Shown: positions 23,535-33,295 of the stretch, piece by piece
Layout of the letters: each line of letters begins with the position of its first letter
Numbering within the stretch: the first letter of the stretch is position 1
Source of the DNA: Sporothrix humicola
Lineage: Eukaryota; Ascomycota; Sordariomycetes; Ophiostomatales; Ophiostomataceae
Assembly (NCBI GenBank): GCA_021396245.1
Contig: WNYE01000032.1
Location: 124,001 to 188,000 of the forward strand
DNA length: 64,000 bases
Direction of reading: 5' to 3'
The notes under the pieces: model-generated
The model's database searches: none
Seen by the model: the letters and a program-made list of their open reading frames with translations, nothing else
Told to the model about the DNA's origin: nothing
Position numbers and translations under genes: made by a program

Positions 23535-25532
23535 CTACATGCCGCCAACGTCTTCGTCGTCGGGCGAGTAGACAGCTTCGTTGCAGAGCTGGGCCATCTT
23601 CTTGAAGAAACGGCGCCACTCGAGAGGGTCGCCCTTGATTTTGACAAACCGAACGTCGAGCAACAGTGGAGCACCCGAATCGTCCATGTCGTGTTGTTCC
23701 AGTTGGCACCTGTCCACTAAAATCTCGCCATGCAGCGTCTGCTTGCGGCCGTCGACGGTCCGGACCTTGATGTGAGCAACGCGGTCAATGACCTGGCTGC
23801 CATCGGTGGCCGACATGACCGACGCGGCTGATGGAGTGGGCACATTGAGCTCGTGCAGAGCGCCGCACAGCATCTGGACCAAGTGCAGCGGCGGCATGTG
23901 CGAGAAGAAGCGCGTGAGCGAGTATGACGGCACAATGTCCTGGAACCGGCGCGCATGCTGTGTGAGCGTGACGGGCACGCCGCGCAACTGCGAGAACTGG
24001 CTCATGGCCGGCTCCTCCGCCAGTGCCTCACGAATACCATAGCCGAGACCTGCGACACCGCCGCCACCTGTTGCATGGCCGTCGATCCGATCTGTCCGCG
24101 AAATGTCGGCAAGAGACGTGGGCTGAGTTGACGACGTGGCAAACCGCCGCACCGCCCGCAAACCAGGCCGCTCCCAGTCGTATTCGGCGTCAAAGAGAGG
24201 TGCCGCCTCTGGCTGCGTTGACGAAAGGGGCGCTGTCGAGTTGGCTGGCTGGCTGGAGCCGTCAAGATCCATGGCATCTCCGCCACCTCCACCGCGTCTG
24301 GCCGTGGCTGGGTTCTTCAAATCGATCCGCAGGTTGCCGAGCATCTGTGTGGCCAGCTCGAGCGGATCAGAAACTCGGTCGTCGGCCGTCAAAAGGCTGT
24401 TGTTTCGAGTAAACCACGGGTGTTGACGGATTTGTGCAAAGTTGAAACGTTGCTTGGTATCAATGTTCATCATGCCACGCAGTAGTGACAGCGCAGCCGG
24501 CGGTACCCGTCCCCAGAGCGGGTCGGTGCTGTGTCCATTCTTGTTGGCATACTCATAAAACTCCCAACTTGTCAGGACAGGCTCGTCCCACGGAGTGTTG
24601 CCAACGAGAAGCACAAAGAGAATGACACCGCAGGACCAGATGTCCACCTGATCCGGGCTGTACCGTTTCTGGACGGTCCCAGGCGGCGCATTGGGCGGTG
24701 GCCGAGCACATGCGAGCACCTCGGGCGCAATATATGGTGGACTGCCACAGACCGTCGAGCTCTGTTTGCGGCTGCCCTTGTACTCGTACATTGTGGCCAT
24801 GCCGAAGTCTGCCAGTTTCAGGTTGCCTGCGCCCGACAGAAGAATATTTTCGGGCTTGAGATCGCGATGTGCCACGCCCTTGGAGTGCAGAAAGCTCGTG
24901 CCGCTGACAAGTTGCCGGAAGTAGACATGGGCAATGTCTTCGGGCACTCCGACATCCGCCTCGATCTTGTCAAACAGATCACCGCCCTCGGCATACTCCA
25001 TGGCTATCCACCGCCATACTTCGTCCTCACCTGTGGCAAACCACTCGATAATGTTCGGGTGCTGGCCGACGTGCGAGTGTAGCGAGCACTCTGTGGCAAT
25101 CTGTTTTGGCGATATCCGGCCATGCTTAATGGCGTATTGTTTGTGGATGAGTTTGACGGCGAACACGGGCGTTGGGGCGTTGCTTGGAACAGCCTTTTTG
25201 ATGCTGGAAGTCGTGTCAGCACTGTGAGTTTTCTCGTAAAAAATCGAGGGCCTTGGCCACTCACGATGCAAAGGCTCCTCTGCCGATCGTGTTCGAGATG
25301 AACCGAAACGGCAGGTTATCAGGGAGAGGGGCAAGCTGGGACTGTTGCATGATTAGCTTGGGCATTCAAAGGCAAACTCTGGCTGCCGCTCCTATCTTCT
25401 GTCCGTTTTTTCCCCCAAATTCTTCTCTTTTTGACACGATCTGATCTCGTGATGATTTGGCCGCCTTTTGTTGACTTTCCACAGTTTCGGCACAAAGTAA
25501 ACAAGGGGAGGCAACTTGCCGATACTTACCAT
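23535..25532 (-). CDS. chk1: Checkpoint kinase Chk1 (Ser/Thr kinase)
   Basis: DNA-damage and replication checkpoint effector kinase acting in the nucleus. The preferred model has exons 25532-25530 (ATG only), 25341-25265 and 25203-23535, giving 582 residues. In this numbering the glycine loop is GRGAFAS (21-27), the ATP lysine is K44 in FAVK, the catalytic loop is HRDLKPEN with D141, and DFG starts at D159. CGSPPYIAPEVL marks the activation segment. The C-terminus carries the Chk1 regulatory (KA1-like) region: TRFFSHMPPLHLV, then GDPLEWRRFFKKM. Several SQ/TQ sites (such as STQP) lie between kinase and tail, as expected for ATR/Rad3-family control. An alternative start at ATG 25350 is in frame and gives MQQSQLAPLP instead of MSQLAPLP. 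The spliced start is favoured because GTAAGT follows the ATG and a CTAATC branch site precedes CAACAG. Two GTCGCGTCT elements lie 117-138 bases upstream. Confidence 0.93.
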
Positions 25533-26673
25533 CTTGGATTTTAGCACGTCGTGCACCTTCGCCCTCGGTGCGTGTCTTGGTTCTGGCCAGAAACCAGCTG
25601 TGATCGCTCGCGTGATGTCCTATCGATATACGCGCTTTTCAAAGTGGCGGTCGCGTCTTAGGTCGCGTCTAGACTTTGTGGGATGGTGATGGTTTTAATG
25701 GGCAGGCGCTGGCCTCGTCAGAAGTCCAGCGCTGCTAGTGGGGTTCGATTGGCCGAGAGACGCTGCCTGCCTGTTTCCCCTCTGAAAAAAGTGCATTCCG
25801 GCGCTGTGACCGCCTCTGACCGCCTATCGCAGCCCAAAAGCGGGTCCTTATCGACCGTTGCTGGGTGCAGGAGGGGCCACTTTTTGGGGTCAATTGCTGG
25901 CCGCTGGAGAGGGGACTGCCTGAGAATGTAAACAACGAGCAAGAAAAGACCGTAGACGCCGGCCAAACACCCACCGAGACCCCCGCGAACACCTGCCAGA
26001 ACAGCAGAGAACATTGTCCATCCACCGCTCCTTCTTCGCCCACACACCGCATTCCTGGCAGACCGACAAACGTGGCAGGCACGATCCGTATATTCGCAGC
26101 AGTGTCTTTCCCTCTGACAACGAGCTTGGATATTTTTTTCTCGGCCTAACAAGTCGATCAGTGACGCCAGTGGCCTATTGGCCTTGTGAATAGCTCCTTC
26201 CTTCCTGACCAACCATTCTTTGGATTTCCATCCCTCAGCCTCTTTCTGCCGCTGTCTCAGATTCCAACGTCGTGCTCTCCTGCCCATTGGGTCTCTCCTC
26301 CATTTTTCTATCTCCTTCTCCTCTCCTGCCTCTTGTTCCTTTCAACACACAATTACCTTGCTGGATAAACTTGAAACAGAAAAGAAGCTTATTTCCCTTC
26401 TGCATCTTCTCTTCTAATTCTTATTCTCTTTTCTTCTCGTCTTCAGTTGTGTTGGCATCGTCCATCCCTTCCACCTCACTTCTCTTTGCATCATCTCTTC
26501 CAACGTCTGTCACGCTTCGGTAACGCTTTCTCGACGACGTCTCCCATCGCTTCATTTGTCACACGACCACTCTTCACAGAAGGCTATCCCTTGCGCCTGT
26601 GATTCTTCTCGACGGCTTGACGACCTCTTCTTCTCTTTCTTTCCTCCCACATCCCCCACAACACTCGCACACC
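25533..26673. other. Divergent promoter of chk1 and ubc11
   Basis: This 1.1-kb spacer lies between two divergent cell-cycle genes. The half near chk1 has the tandem GTCGCGTCT element; the half near ubc11 (about 26180-26670) is a strong C/T-rich leader typical of highly expressed fungal genes. No coding frame is credible. Confidence 0.6.
25649..25670. promoter_or_regulatory. Tandem GGTCGCGTCT element, possible cell-cycle box
   Basis: GGTCGCGTCT occurs at 25649-25658 and again at 25661-25670, a 12-base period. Read on the chk1 strand it is AGACGCGACC, which contains the CGCG core of MluI/Swi6-type cell-cycle boxes (known consensus ACGCGT) but is not an exact match. It sits about 117-138 bases upstream of the favoured chk1 ATG. 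Function is inferred from position and core only. Confidence 0.35.
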
Positions 26674-27339
26674 ATGGCCGACGCACAGAGTCCATCAGAC
26701 ATGCAGGCGTCCGTCCTCGGCGGCGCAAAGAAGGGTCCCGACTCGCAGAGTGTTACCAAGAGGTAGGTCTCAAGTGTTGATCGTTGTGTTTTCTTGTTTC
26801 TTGCCAACTTGGCCAAGCACTGACAGATTGCTGCTAGATTGCAAACTGAGCTGATGCAGCTTATGACCTCGCCAGCACCCGGCGTCTCCGCGTTTCCCTC
26901 CGCCGATGGCAACCTCATGTCCTGGCGGGCAACCATTGAGGGCCCCGACGACACGCCGTATGCGGGCCTCACATTCAAGCTTTCCTTTGCCTTCCCCGCC
27001 AACTACCCCTACGCTCCGCCGACTGTGCTCTTCAAGACGCCCATCTACCACCCCAATGTCGACTTCTCCGGCCGCATCTGCCTCGACATCCTCAAGGACA
27101 AGTGGACGCCCGCCTACAACACCCAGACTGTGCTGCTGAGTCTGCAGAGTTTGCTTGGCGAGCCCAACAAGTATGTACTTTTGCCCTGAGATGTGCCACG
27201 ACACACATTGAGAACTGTTTTACTGACCTTCTGTAGTGCCTCTCCTCTCAATGGCGAGGCTGCCGAGCTGTGGGACACCAACGCCGAAGAGTTCAAGCGC
27301 AAGGTCCTTGGCCGCCACCGTGATGTTGACGATGAGTAG
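26674..27339 (+). CDS. ubc11: Ubiquitin-conjugating enzyme E2 of the UBE2C/Ubc11 (APC/C) type
   Basis: The E2 that primes ubiquitin chains on mitotic substrates with the anaphase-promoting complex. Three exons (26674-26762, 26838-27170, 27237-27339) give 174 residues, near the usual ~175-180. The intron phases restore KRLQTELMQLM and LGEPNNASPLN exactly. The UBC fold runs from residue 30 to about 165: FPSADGNLMSW, the NYPYAPPTV strand, HPN at 101-103, and active-site Cys111 in GRICLDILKDKW, followed by TVLLSLQSLLGEP. The ~30-residue N-terminal extension is the hallmark that separates UBE2C from Ubc4/5-type E2s. No clear destruction box is visible in the extension. The second intron has a CTGAC branch site. 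The leader is C/T-rich. It is divergent from chk1. Confidence 0.95.
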
Positions 27340-28137
27340 ACTGCTACACGATATTGAACGAAAGCCTTGAACACGACTGGAGAAGGGAGCGAGGATGACA
27401 TGGCGTGGCATGTAACTATGCAATGCATTGCATATGAGCGACGAGCGATTGAACGAGACATATACCACATGACGACACGAAGCCGCCATTGGATATGGAA
27501 GAGAATGTACGGGAGCCAAGGGTTGGCTGCGCATTGTTTCATTTTATTTATTCCCTTTATTTTCTAGCACAGCGGCCAGGTACATCGGGGGTCCTGGTAT
27601 CAAGGACCGAAGCAAGCATCAATTTCACTTCATTTCATCTTGCAATATAATCAGAGGTCACAGGCCAGATACCGTGACGTGATGACAGTGACAGACGTGC
27701 TAGAGGGACAACATGTTGTGTATGCGTTGGATTGACGTAGATGTAAACTGATACTGGGTATTAAGGTCCGGGTTCTGTAAGCTTGCTTGTGCCACTATTG
27801 AGGACAAGAAGACAAGACACCTCAAAACATGGCACGAGACAACACGACTGGAGAGAACGAATATGAAGTTTTCCACTTTTTTTGTGTTTTGCTTGTTTTG
27901 GTTCGATCGCCCCTGGATGGTGCGGCGGTCTAGTTTGTGCTTGTGTTGTCGATTTTTTGATTTCCTTTTTATGTTTTTGGTTCGTAAAAATCGAGTCGCC
28001 CAAAAAATCAAAGACTACCCATTTCCCGAGGTTTCCCTACCCATGCAAATCCATTTACATAGACAACTCCCAGCCCCACCCCCGTGTCGGTATTTTTCGC
28101 TTTTAAAATTTTCCAAACACCAGAAGTTTTTGATTCC
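27340..28137. other. Convergent 3' spacer
   Basis: This 0.8-kb spacer lies between the stops of ubc11 and rpl31, with T-rich stretches around 27880-27990 that fit 3' UTR sequence. No gene is supportable. Confidence 0.6.
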
Positions 28138-28908
28138 TTACTCCTCAACCACGACGGTGTGGAGACCCTTGGGGTTCTTGACGTTGACGGCCTGGACGAA
28201 GCTGTACAGCTTCTCCTTGGCGTCCTCCTCGTCGTTTCTTCTCCGGGAGATGCGGACGCGGAGTCTGTAGGCAACGCCCTTGACACCGGCCTCCCACACC
28301 TTCTTGTTGAGCTGGGGGTCCAGGCGGACATCAGAGGTGCCCTAAATGGTATGTCAGCATTTCTGTCTTTGTAGTCTGTAGAAGAACTTCCTTTTGATGA
28401 TCGAGTATCGGTCGATGTGTCGTCGAGAAAGTCGGAAATTGGGAATGGGATTGTCCGTACCATGGCCTGCTGAGCGAACTTCTTGATCTCCTTGACGGCG
28501 CGGGGAGCCCGCTTCTTGAAGCTGACACCGTGCAGCTAGATTGGCATCAATGTTAGCAAAGTCCTTCCATCAGTCGCAGATCTTCAATCTCGAATTTGGA
28601 CGCGACCGTCCATCCAATCCTCAAATCCAGATTTTCCTCATGGCGTCGTTCCTTCCTTCTGGCCTATTGACAACCTGTCATGCGGCCTTCGTCCGTCACG
28701 TCGCCTGGTCCGATGCCGTCTCTGTCCGTCCTTGGTCCTCCTCTTTCCTGGATTGATGATCGCCGGATTGGATGTTCGTCGTCGTTCGGTCCGTTCGGGA
28801 ATCTCAAAAACGTACTCTCTTGTGCATGTGGATGGTGTACTCGCGGGAAACGACATCAGCAATGGCCGAGCGGCCAGCCTTGCCGGAAGCCTTGGTCTTC
28901 GACGACAT
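28138..28908 (-). CDS. rpl31: 60S ribosomal protein L31 (eL31)
   Basis: Cytosolic large-subunit ribosomal protein near the polypeptide exit tunnel. It is hidden in short exons: 28908-28816, 28535-28461 and 28341-28138, all joined in phase 0, giving 123 residues (eukaryotic L31 is about 113-125). Exon 1 encodes MSSKTKASGKAGRSAIADVV and REYTIHMHKR; exon 2 encodes LHGVSFKKRAPRAVKEIKKF and ends AQQAM; exon 3 begins GTSDVRLDPQLNKKVWEAGV and ends HTVVVEE. These are the conserved L31 blocks. The first intron (280 bases) is long for this window, which is common in ribosomal protein genes; I saw no convincing box C/D or H/ACA snoRNA in it. Two CACGTGA sites lie about 400-430 bases upstream of the ATG. 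Confidence 0.96.
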
Positions 28909-30387
28909 TTTATGTGATTGCTGTTGGCGACAAAAGATACGTTAGATGGGCTGTTTCTGGGACGAAAAGAATGTCGAAAAGCGAACGATGCTTCGAGAAA
29001 AGGAATTGCGTCAAGCGAAAGAGACGTCGTCGGTGTGCATACCTCGAAAAAATCGGTTTCGGTGGTCGTCGGTAATGGGTGGTGATGGCAAGTCGAGAAT
29101 GGGAGGGAGGGGGGAGCAAAGAAAAAAGACAGTCCAAGCGGAAAAAAAGCGAGAGGGCTAAAAGTAGGGCCTGGTACGGGAAAAAAAATTGTTGTGTGCT
29201 CTGCAAAATTGCGAAAAAAGAGGACGCTGTGGCCAATCAGAGACAGCAATATGGCGCACTAGTCTCCACCTTTACCAGCGCGCAGAAATCAAATTACCTA
29301 AGCATCCACGTGAGTAAAGTCACGATGTACTGCACGTGATGGTGCCTCTCAACTCAGGAGGCCCACTTCTGTCCTTTTTTATCTATTTATTTTGTATTTA
29401 ATTTTACGTGCATGCCCCTGGCATGAAGCACGGGAGCGTTACGAAACTGGCGTGGCTCCAGTCCTGCACTCCCCTAAATTAAAGTACCGCGACGCGCTAA
29501 ACAGTATGCGGCAGTGACCTGGAGACCTGGGCGCGAGCCAGTCACATCAACAAAGAGGCCAGGAACGCTGCATTGTGCCCATTGCTCCTTCCACTTTGGC
29601 GCCTTTTGCTGGGCTGTGTCGTGTTGCCAGCGAAATCCCCCTTCCAACCACGCATTTGGCATTTGGCTGCAACGCTCTTGCCTTCACTCTCACCAGGTTA
29701 CCACTCACCACTTTCGATTCTCGATTTTACGATCTTCCACCCGCAGGATTTGAGGCAGCGCCCTGAGCCACGGACCCAGGATTTCTGCCTTCACTATTTT
29801 CAGCGTTTCTGTCCTTTTTTTTCGATCGCTCTCTATCTCGCCCTTCTCCGCGTTCTCACCCATTTACGATCGCCATTTTTCGCGTCCGGACCAGAAGTTC
29901 TCCGCGACTCCTCGAACCCAGAAAGAAACAAGTTCTGGCTCCCACCGTCTCGTGTCGTCTTTTCGACTGCTGGGAAGAAACTCAGACGCCTGTGCACAGC
30001 CAGAGAATATTCTGTACGACAGCGTGTCTCGCTCTCACTGGCTCTGTGCTTTTGAATCTTTTAATTGCCCTGGGTCCTCCTCTTTCGCCCACTTTCAATT
30101 TTATGGTCTGTTTCCAGCCACTCTGCGAACTCGAGACGCTTCCTTCACGCCAACGACAACGATCAATTCAAGAACTGGCGACAGGCGACATTTACTACGT
30201 ATCGACACGTTTTCGCGTTCACCTTGCTCTCAATTGACGACCGAGGACGCTTCTAGACGTCAGCGGAAGAAGAGCCAACGTCAAGTCGATCAGCATTTAA
30301 CCGCCAACCCGACGAGGCTCGACCAGGTTCAGCCTCACCCGACGACACTCTTGAGTTTTTCTCTTTCTTCTCACACCGAACGACACA
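28909..30387. other. Divergent promoter of rpl31 and rax1
   Basis: This 1.5-kb spacer lies between divergent starts. It contains a CCAAT-type box near 29232, the CACGTGA pair at 29307-29339, and a long C/T-rich leader toward rax1 (about 29680-30380). No supportable gene lies in it. Confidence 0.6.
29307..29339. promoter_or_regulatory. Pair of CACGTGA (E-box/Cbf1-like) sites
   Basis: CACGTGA occurs at 29307-29313 and 29333-29339 in the same orientation. CACGTG is the core bound by Cbf1-type bHLH factors, which regulate ribosomal protein genes in some ascomycetes. The pair lies about 400-430 bases upstream of rpl31 and about 1 kb upstream of rax1. The assignment is inference from motif and neighbour. 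Confidence 0.35.
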
Positions 30388-31540
30388 ATGGCCGACGTTC
30401 CTGGAGGCCACACGCCGTCGCCGCAGCCGGATCTCAACCGGAACCGACTGCCCTCGCTCTTCGAGGTGCTGAGCCGGCGGGCGCTGCCACCAGTCGATCT
30501 CTACTCGTTCTACATCTACATGCGTGACCAACAGCGCTCAGTCGACTATCTTGACTTTTGGTACGTTGAGAATTCCCTAGGCCTACGGTTGGGTGACCTA
30601 TACTAACACTGTTCTCAGGCTGGATGTTGCTCAACACATGACTCTTTGCCGGCACTATGTCCGCGAGCTGCGCCGTTCTGTTCTTGTCGTGACACCCGAC
30701 GGCGAGAAGTCAGCTTCCAAGCGCTCGTCTGCCATTCTGGAGAACCTGGGAGATATGACACACCCAGTTGCTGGCCCCTCCAAGCACTTGACGGACAAGG
30801 AGAAGGACCAAGATGCCCAGATGTCAGCGTTCCTGCGCGAGGACCTGCAACCTCAGGACTCGCCCATCAGCGGCCCTGGTGGCTCCCGCCGCAGCCCGAT
30901 CCCGGCCAGCACACCGCGGGATATCACCGACTCCAACTCACCAGCACACGCTGTTGCACGCGAGGATATCCGTGCCTCTGCCGAGAAGATTCTGTATACG
31001 TTCCTGCTGCCCGGTGCAGAGCGTGAAATTATCCTGCCAGGCAACATTACCTCAGACATTACGACTGCCATTGAAGAGTTTGGCCGTGACGACCCCGAGG
31101 TCTTTGACGTCGCCAAGGATTACGTCTTCCAGGCCATGGAGCGTGATGCCTTCCCCGGTTTCCTACGGATGAAGGCTCTTGGTAACCTGATCCCGCCGAC
31201 GCTCATTCTGCGCCTCATCATCGGCATGATCTCCATGTTCGGTGCCTTCTGGACTGCCTTTGTGCTCATCTTCCTCGACGAGTCGCGGAGGACACGCCTC
31301 TTCCTCATCCTGCCCTTCACGTTTGGCGTGTACTTTTTGGCGTCGTTCCAGTATGCCCTGGACCCCGTCCTTGCCCTGCTCGGGTTCAGCGAGTACACCC
31401 CGTTCCACTTCTCGCGTGTACGGGAGCCGTTCGTGCGGCGGCTGCTGGCCAAGCGGGCGCTCGTGGTCCTGGCCGTGACTGTGCTCATTGATGCTGCACT
31501 CCTGGTGCTGTTCATCTTTGTCCCCGGCCGGCGGCTGTAG
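30388..31540 (+). CDS. rax1: Rax1-like RGS-domain membrane protein
   Basis: A protein with an N-terminal RGS domain and C-terminal membrane helices, the arrangement of fungal Rax1, which marks cell poles and influences polar growth. Two exons (30388-30560, 30619-31540) give 364 residues; the intron has TACTAACA before the 3' site and restores SVDYLDFWLDVAQHM, a typical RGS helix junction. The RGS domain covers about residues 20-215, opening with LPSLFEVLSRRALPPVDLYS and closing near AKDYVFQAMERDAFPGFL, with a ~100-residue Ser/Pro-rich insertion in the middle. Three hydrophobic helices follow: around LILRLIIGMISMFGAFW, FLILPFTFGVYFLASF and ALVVLAVTVLIDAALLVLF. Whether it accelerates GTP hydrolysis on a G-alpha is unknown for this subfamily. 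It is convergent with csn7. Confidence 0.88.
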
Positions 31541-32153
31541 ACATCGACATACACGGTGCTGAATGAAGTGCCTGCGGATAGGACTTGACGTGACCACTCG
31601 GCGTTTATATCTTGGAATTTTGTTACGAATATCACGAAGGCGTACTGCGGAGCAACCTTGTTTTTGCTTTCCCTGTCATTTCACATGAGCTTGCTTTGCT
31701 TCTATTTTATGCGTTTCCATCTGCTTTCGATTTTTCTGTTTGCGTGCTTTTAGGATACCAGTTGTCTTTTCATTGTTCTTACTGCCATTTCACATCGGAC
31801 GCCCACCTTGCTGGGTAGTTTTATGCGGGCGTAGTCATTCAAAGGGCAACACTAGGGTAATGGTTCAATGGCCATGGACAGTGGAGAAGAGGAAAGGGCC
31901 CATCTGCCTCGGAAACCAGCGTTATGTAGTTCTTATGTAGTTATAGATATCAAAGAAGGTTATTCTTCCACACAAAGCCCACTCATATACGACGTACGTG
32001 TTCGTGAGTAAGACCGCGTTCATGCTCATGTTAATATTCGTAACTACTTGAGGCTTCGTTCCTACAGTACAATCAATGCTCGTCGTTCCTTAATATGATA
32101 GGAGGCTTGATGATACTATCTCTACCCCCTTTGTCTCCAACGTACACTGGTGT
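31541..32153. other. Convergent 3' spacer
   Basis: This 0.6-kb spacer lies between the stops of rax1 and csn7. It is T-rich after the rax1 stop and contains no credible gene or RNA. Confidence 0.6.
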
Positions 32154-33295
32154 CTAAGCATTCCGGTTCCGCTTGTTAGCCTCGCTCTCGTCGTCATCAA
32201 TGTCCATGGCACCGCCACCGTCATTATGGCTCGTCTCAGCAGGACGGGCCGAGCCTTGTGGACCAGGTACGGGGTTTGGACTCGGTACAGCACTAGTCAT
32301 CATGTTGACGCCCCGCTTGTTGAATCGTGGGTTGCCAATACCTCTGCCGTCTCTCGACACATTGAGCGTCATTGGCCGCTTTCCGTGCGGCCAGCCGGCC
32401 GAGCCATCGCCGTTATCATTACCGGCTCCGCCTCCGCCGGAGCCGCCATCCTTGTTCAACATCACCCGCTTCTCGGCATCCACAGCCCGCTTGAACTGGC
32501 TGTCCCACTTCTGGGTCTCCTCTGCCCGGGCGGCCGCTGTCCGCCGGATGCCGGCAATTTGTTCGTCCAAAGCAGCCAGCGTCGACTCGCACCGCTGTGA
32601 CCAGGTCTGGAGGGCGGTGTGCAATTTCGGAACGGCGCCTGGGGCCAAGTCCCGCACAGGTGCCACGGCGCTAATGCGGACAACCTGGTGGGCCGGGTCA
32701 AGGGTGCCCGTCACCAACCCAGCATAGACGGCGGCCATAACGAGCGTCTCGAGCTGGCTGGCGTCAGCGAGACGCAGTTCGCGCACAAGGTGGTCATAAC
32801 TGAGGCTGGAGCGGTCGGTGGCGAGGGAGACGAGGGACAGGTGGCGAAGCTTTGTGGTCTGTGCCTCTGTGAGGGCGGGAAGAGGAGTTGTCGATGATGT
32901 TGGTGGTGCGGCTTGTTGTGATTGTGATTGTGCGGAGGATTGTGCGGATTGTGAAGAAGATGAGGGTGCCGTGCCCCGTTCGTAGTCGGCGTACGTGCCG
33001 TAGCTAAAAATCTGGAGAACCGTCAAGTAGGCGGCATATTCTGGATCGGCCGTGGCTAGAGCTTGGACTTGAGGCGTCTGAAGCAGTTCGGCGAAGAAGT
33101 AGGTGCTCGGGTGGGAGGTGGCGCGGACAACGAGGTCAGCAACCTGGCGGGGAGAGTTGGCAGACTTTGCGAGGGCGACAAATGGCTACAGAGACGTGGT
33201 TAGCAGGAGACCATTGGGCTGTGGTGAGGGTGTAAACAAATTACGAGTGGAGGAAGACCTACCTCCAAGGCGTCCATCGCCCTGAGCTGTGCCAT
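32154..33295 (-). CDS. csn7: COP9 signalosome subunit 7 (PCI domain)
   Basis: Subunit of the COP9 signalosome, which removes Nedd8 from cullins and so controls SCF-type ubiquitin ligases. Exon 1 is 33295-33263 (MAQLRAMDALE) and exon 2 is 33185-32154, joined in phase 0, giving 354 residues. The N-terminal helical repeats include ADLVVRATSHPSTYFFAELL, and a PCI winged-helix covers about residues 110-210: TKLRHLSLVSLAT, then LVRELRLADASQLETLV and HQVVRISAVAPVRDL. A coiled-coil-like segment (TLAALDEQIAGIRR) and a Gly/Asn-rich disordered tail with MDIDDDE near the end follow. A Ser/Gln-rich insertion interrupts the front of the PCI region. Paralogue choice (CSN7 rather than eIF3m) rests on the VRELRLADASQLE-type PCI sequence and the tail. 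Confidence 0.88.

Noticed and set aside
28536..28815. snoRNA inside the long first intron of rpl31
   Set aside because: Only partial C-box-like and D-box-like strings are present, with no terminal stem.
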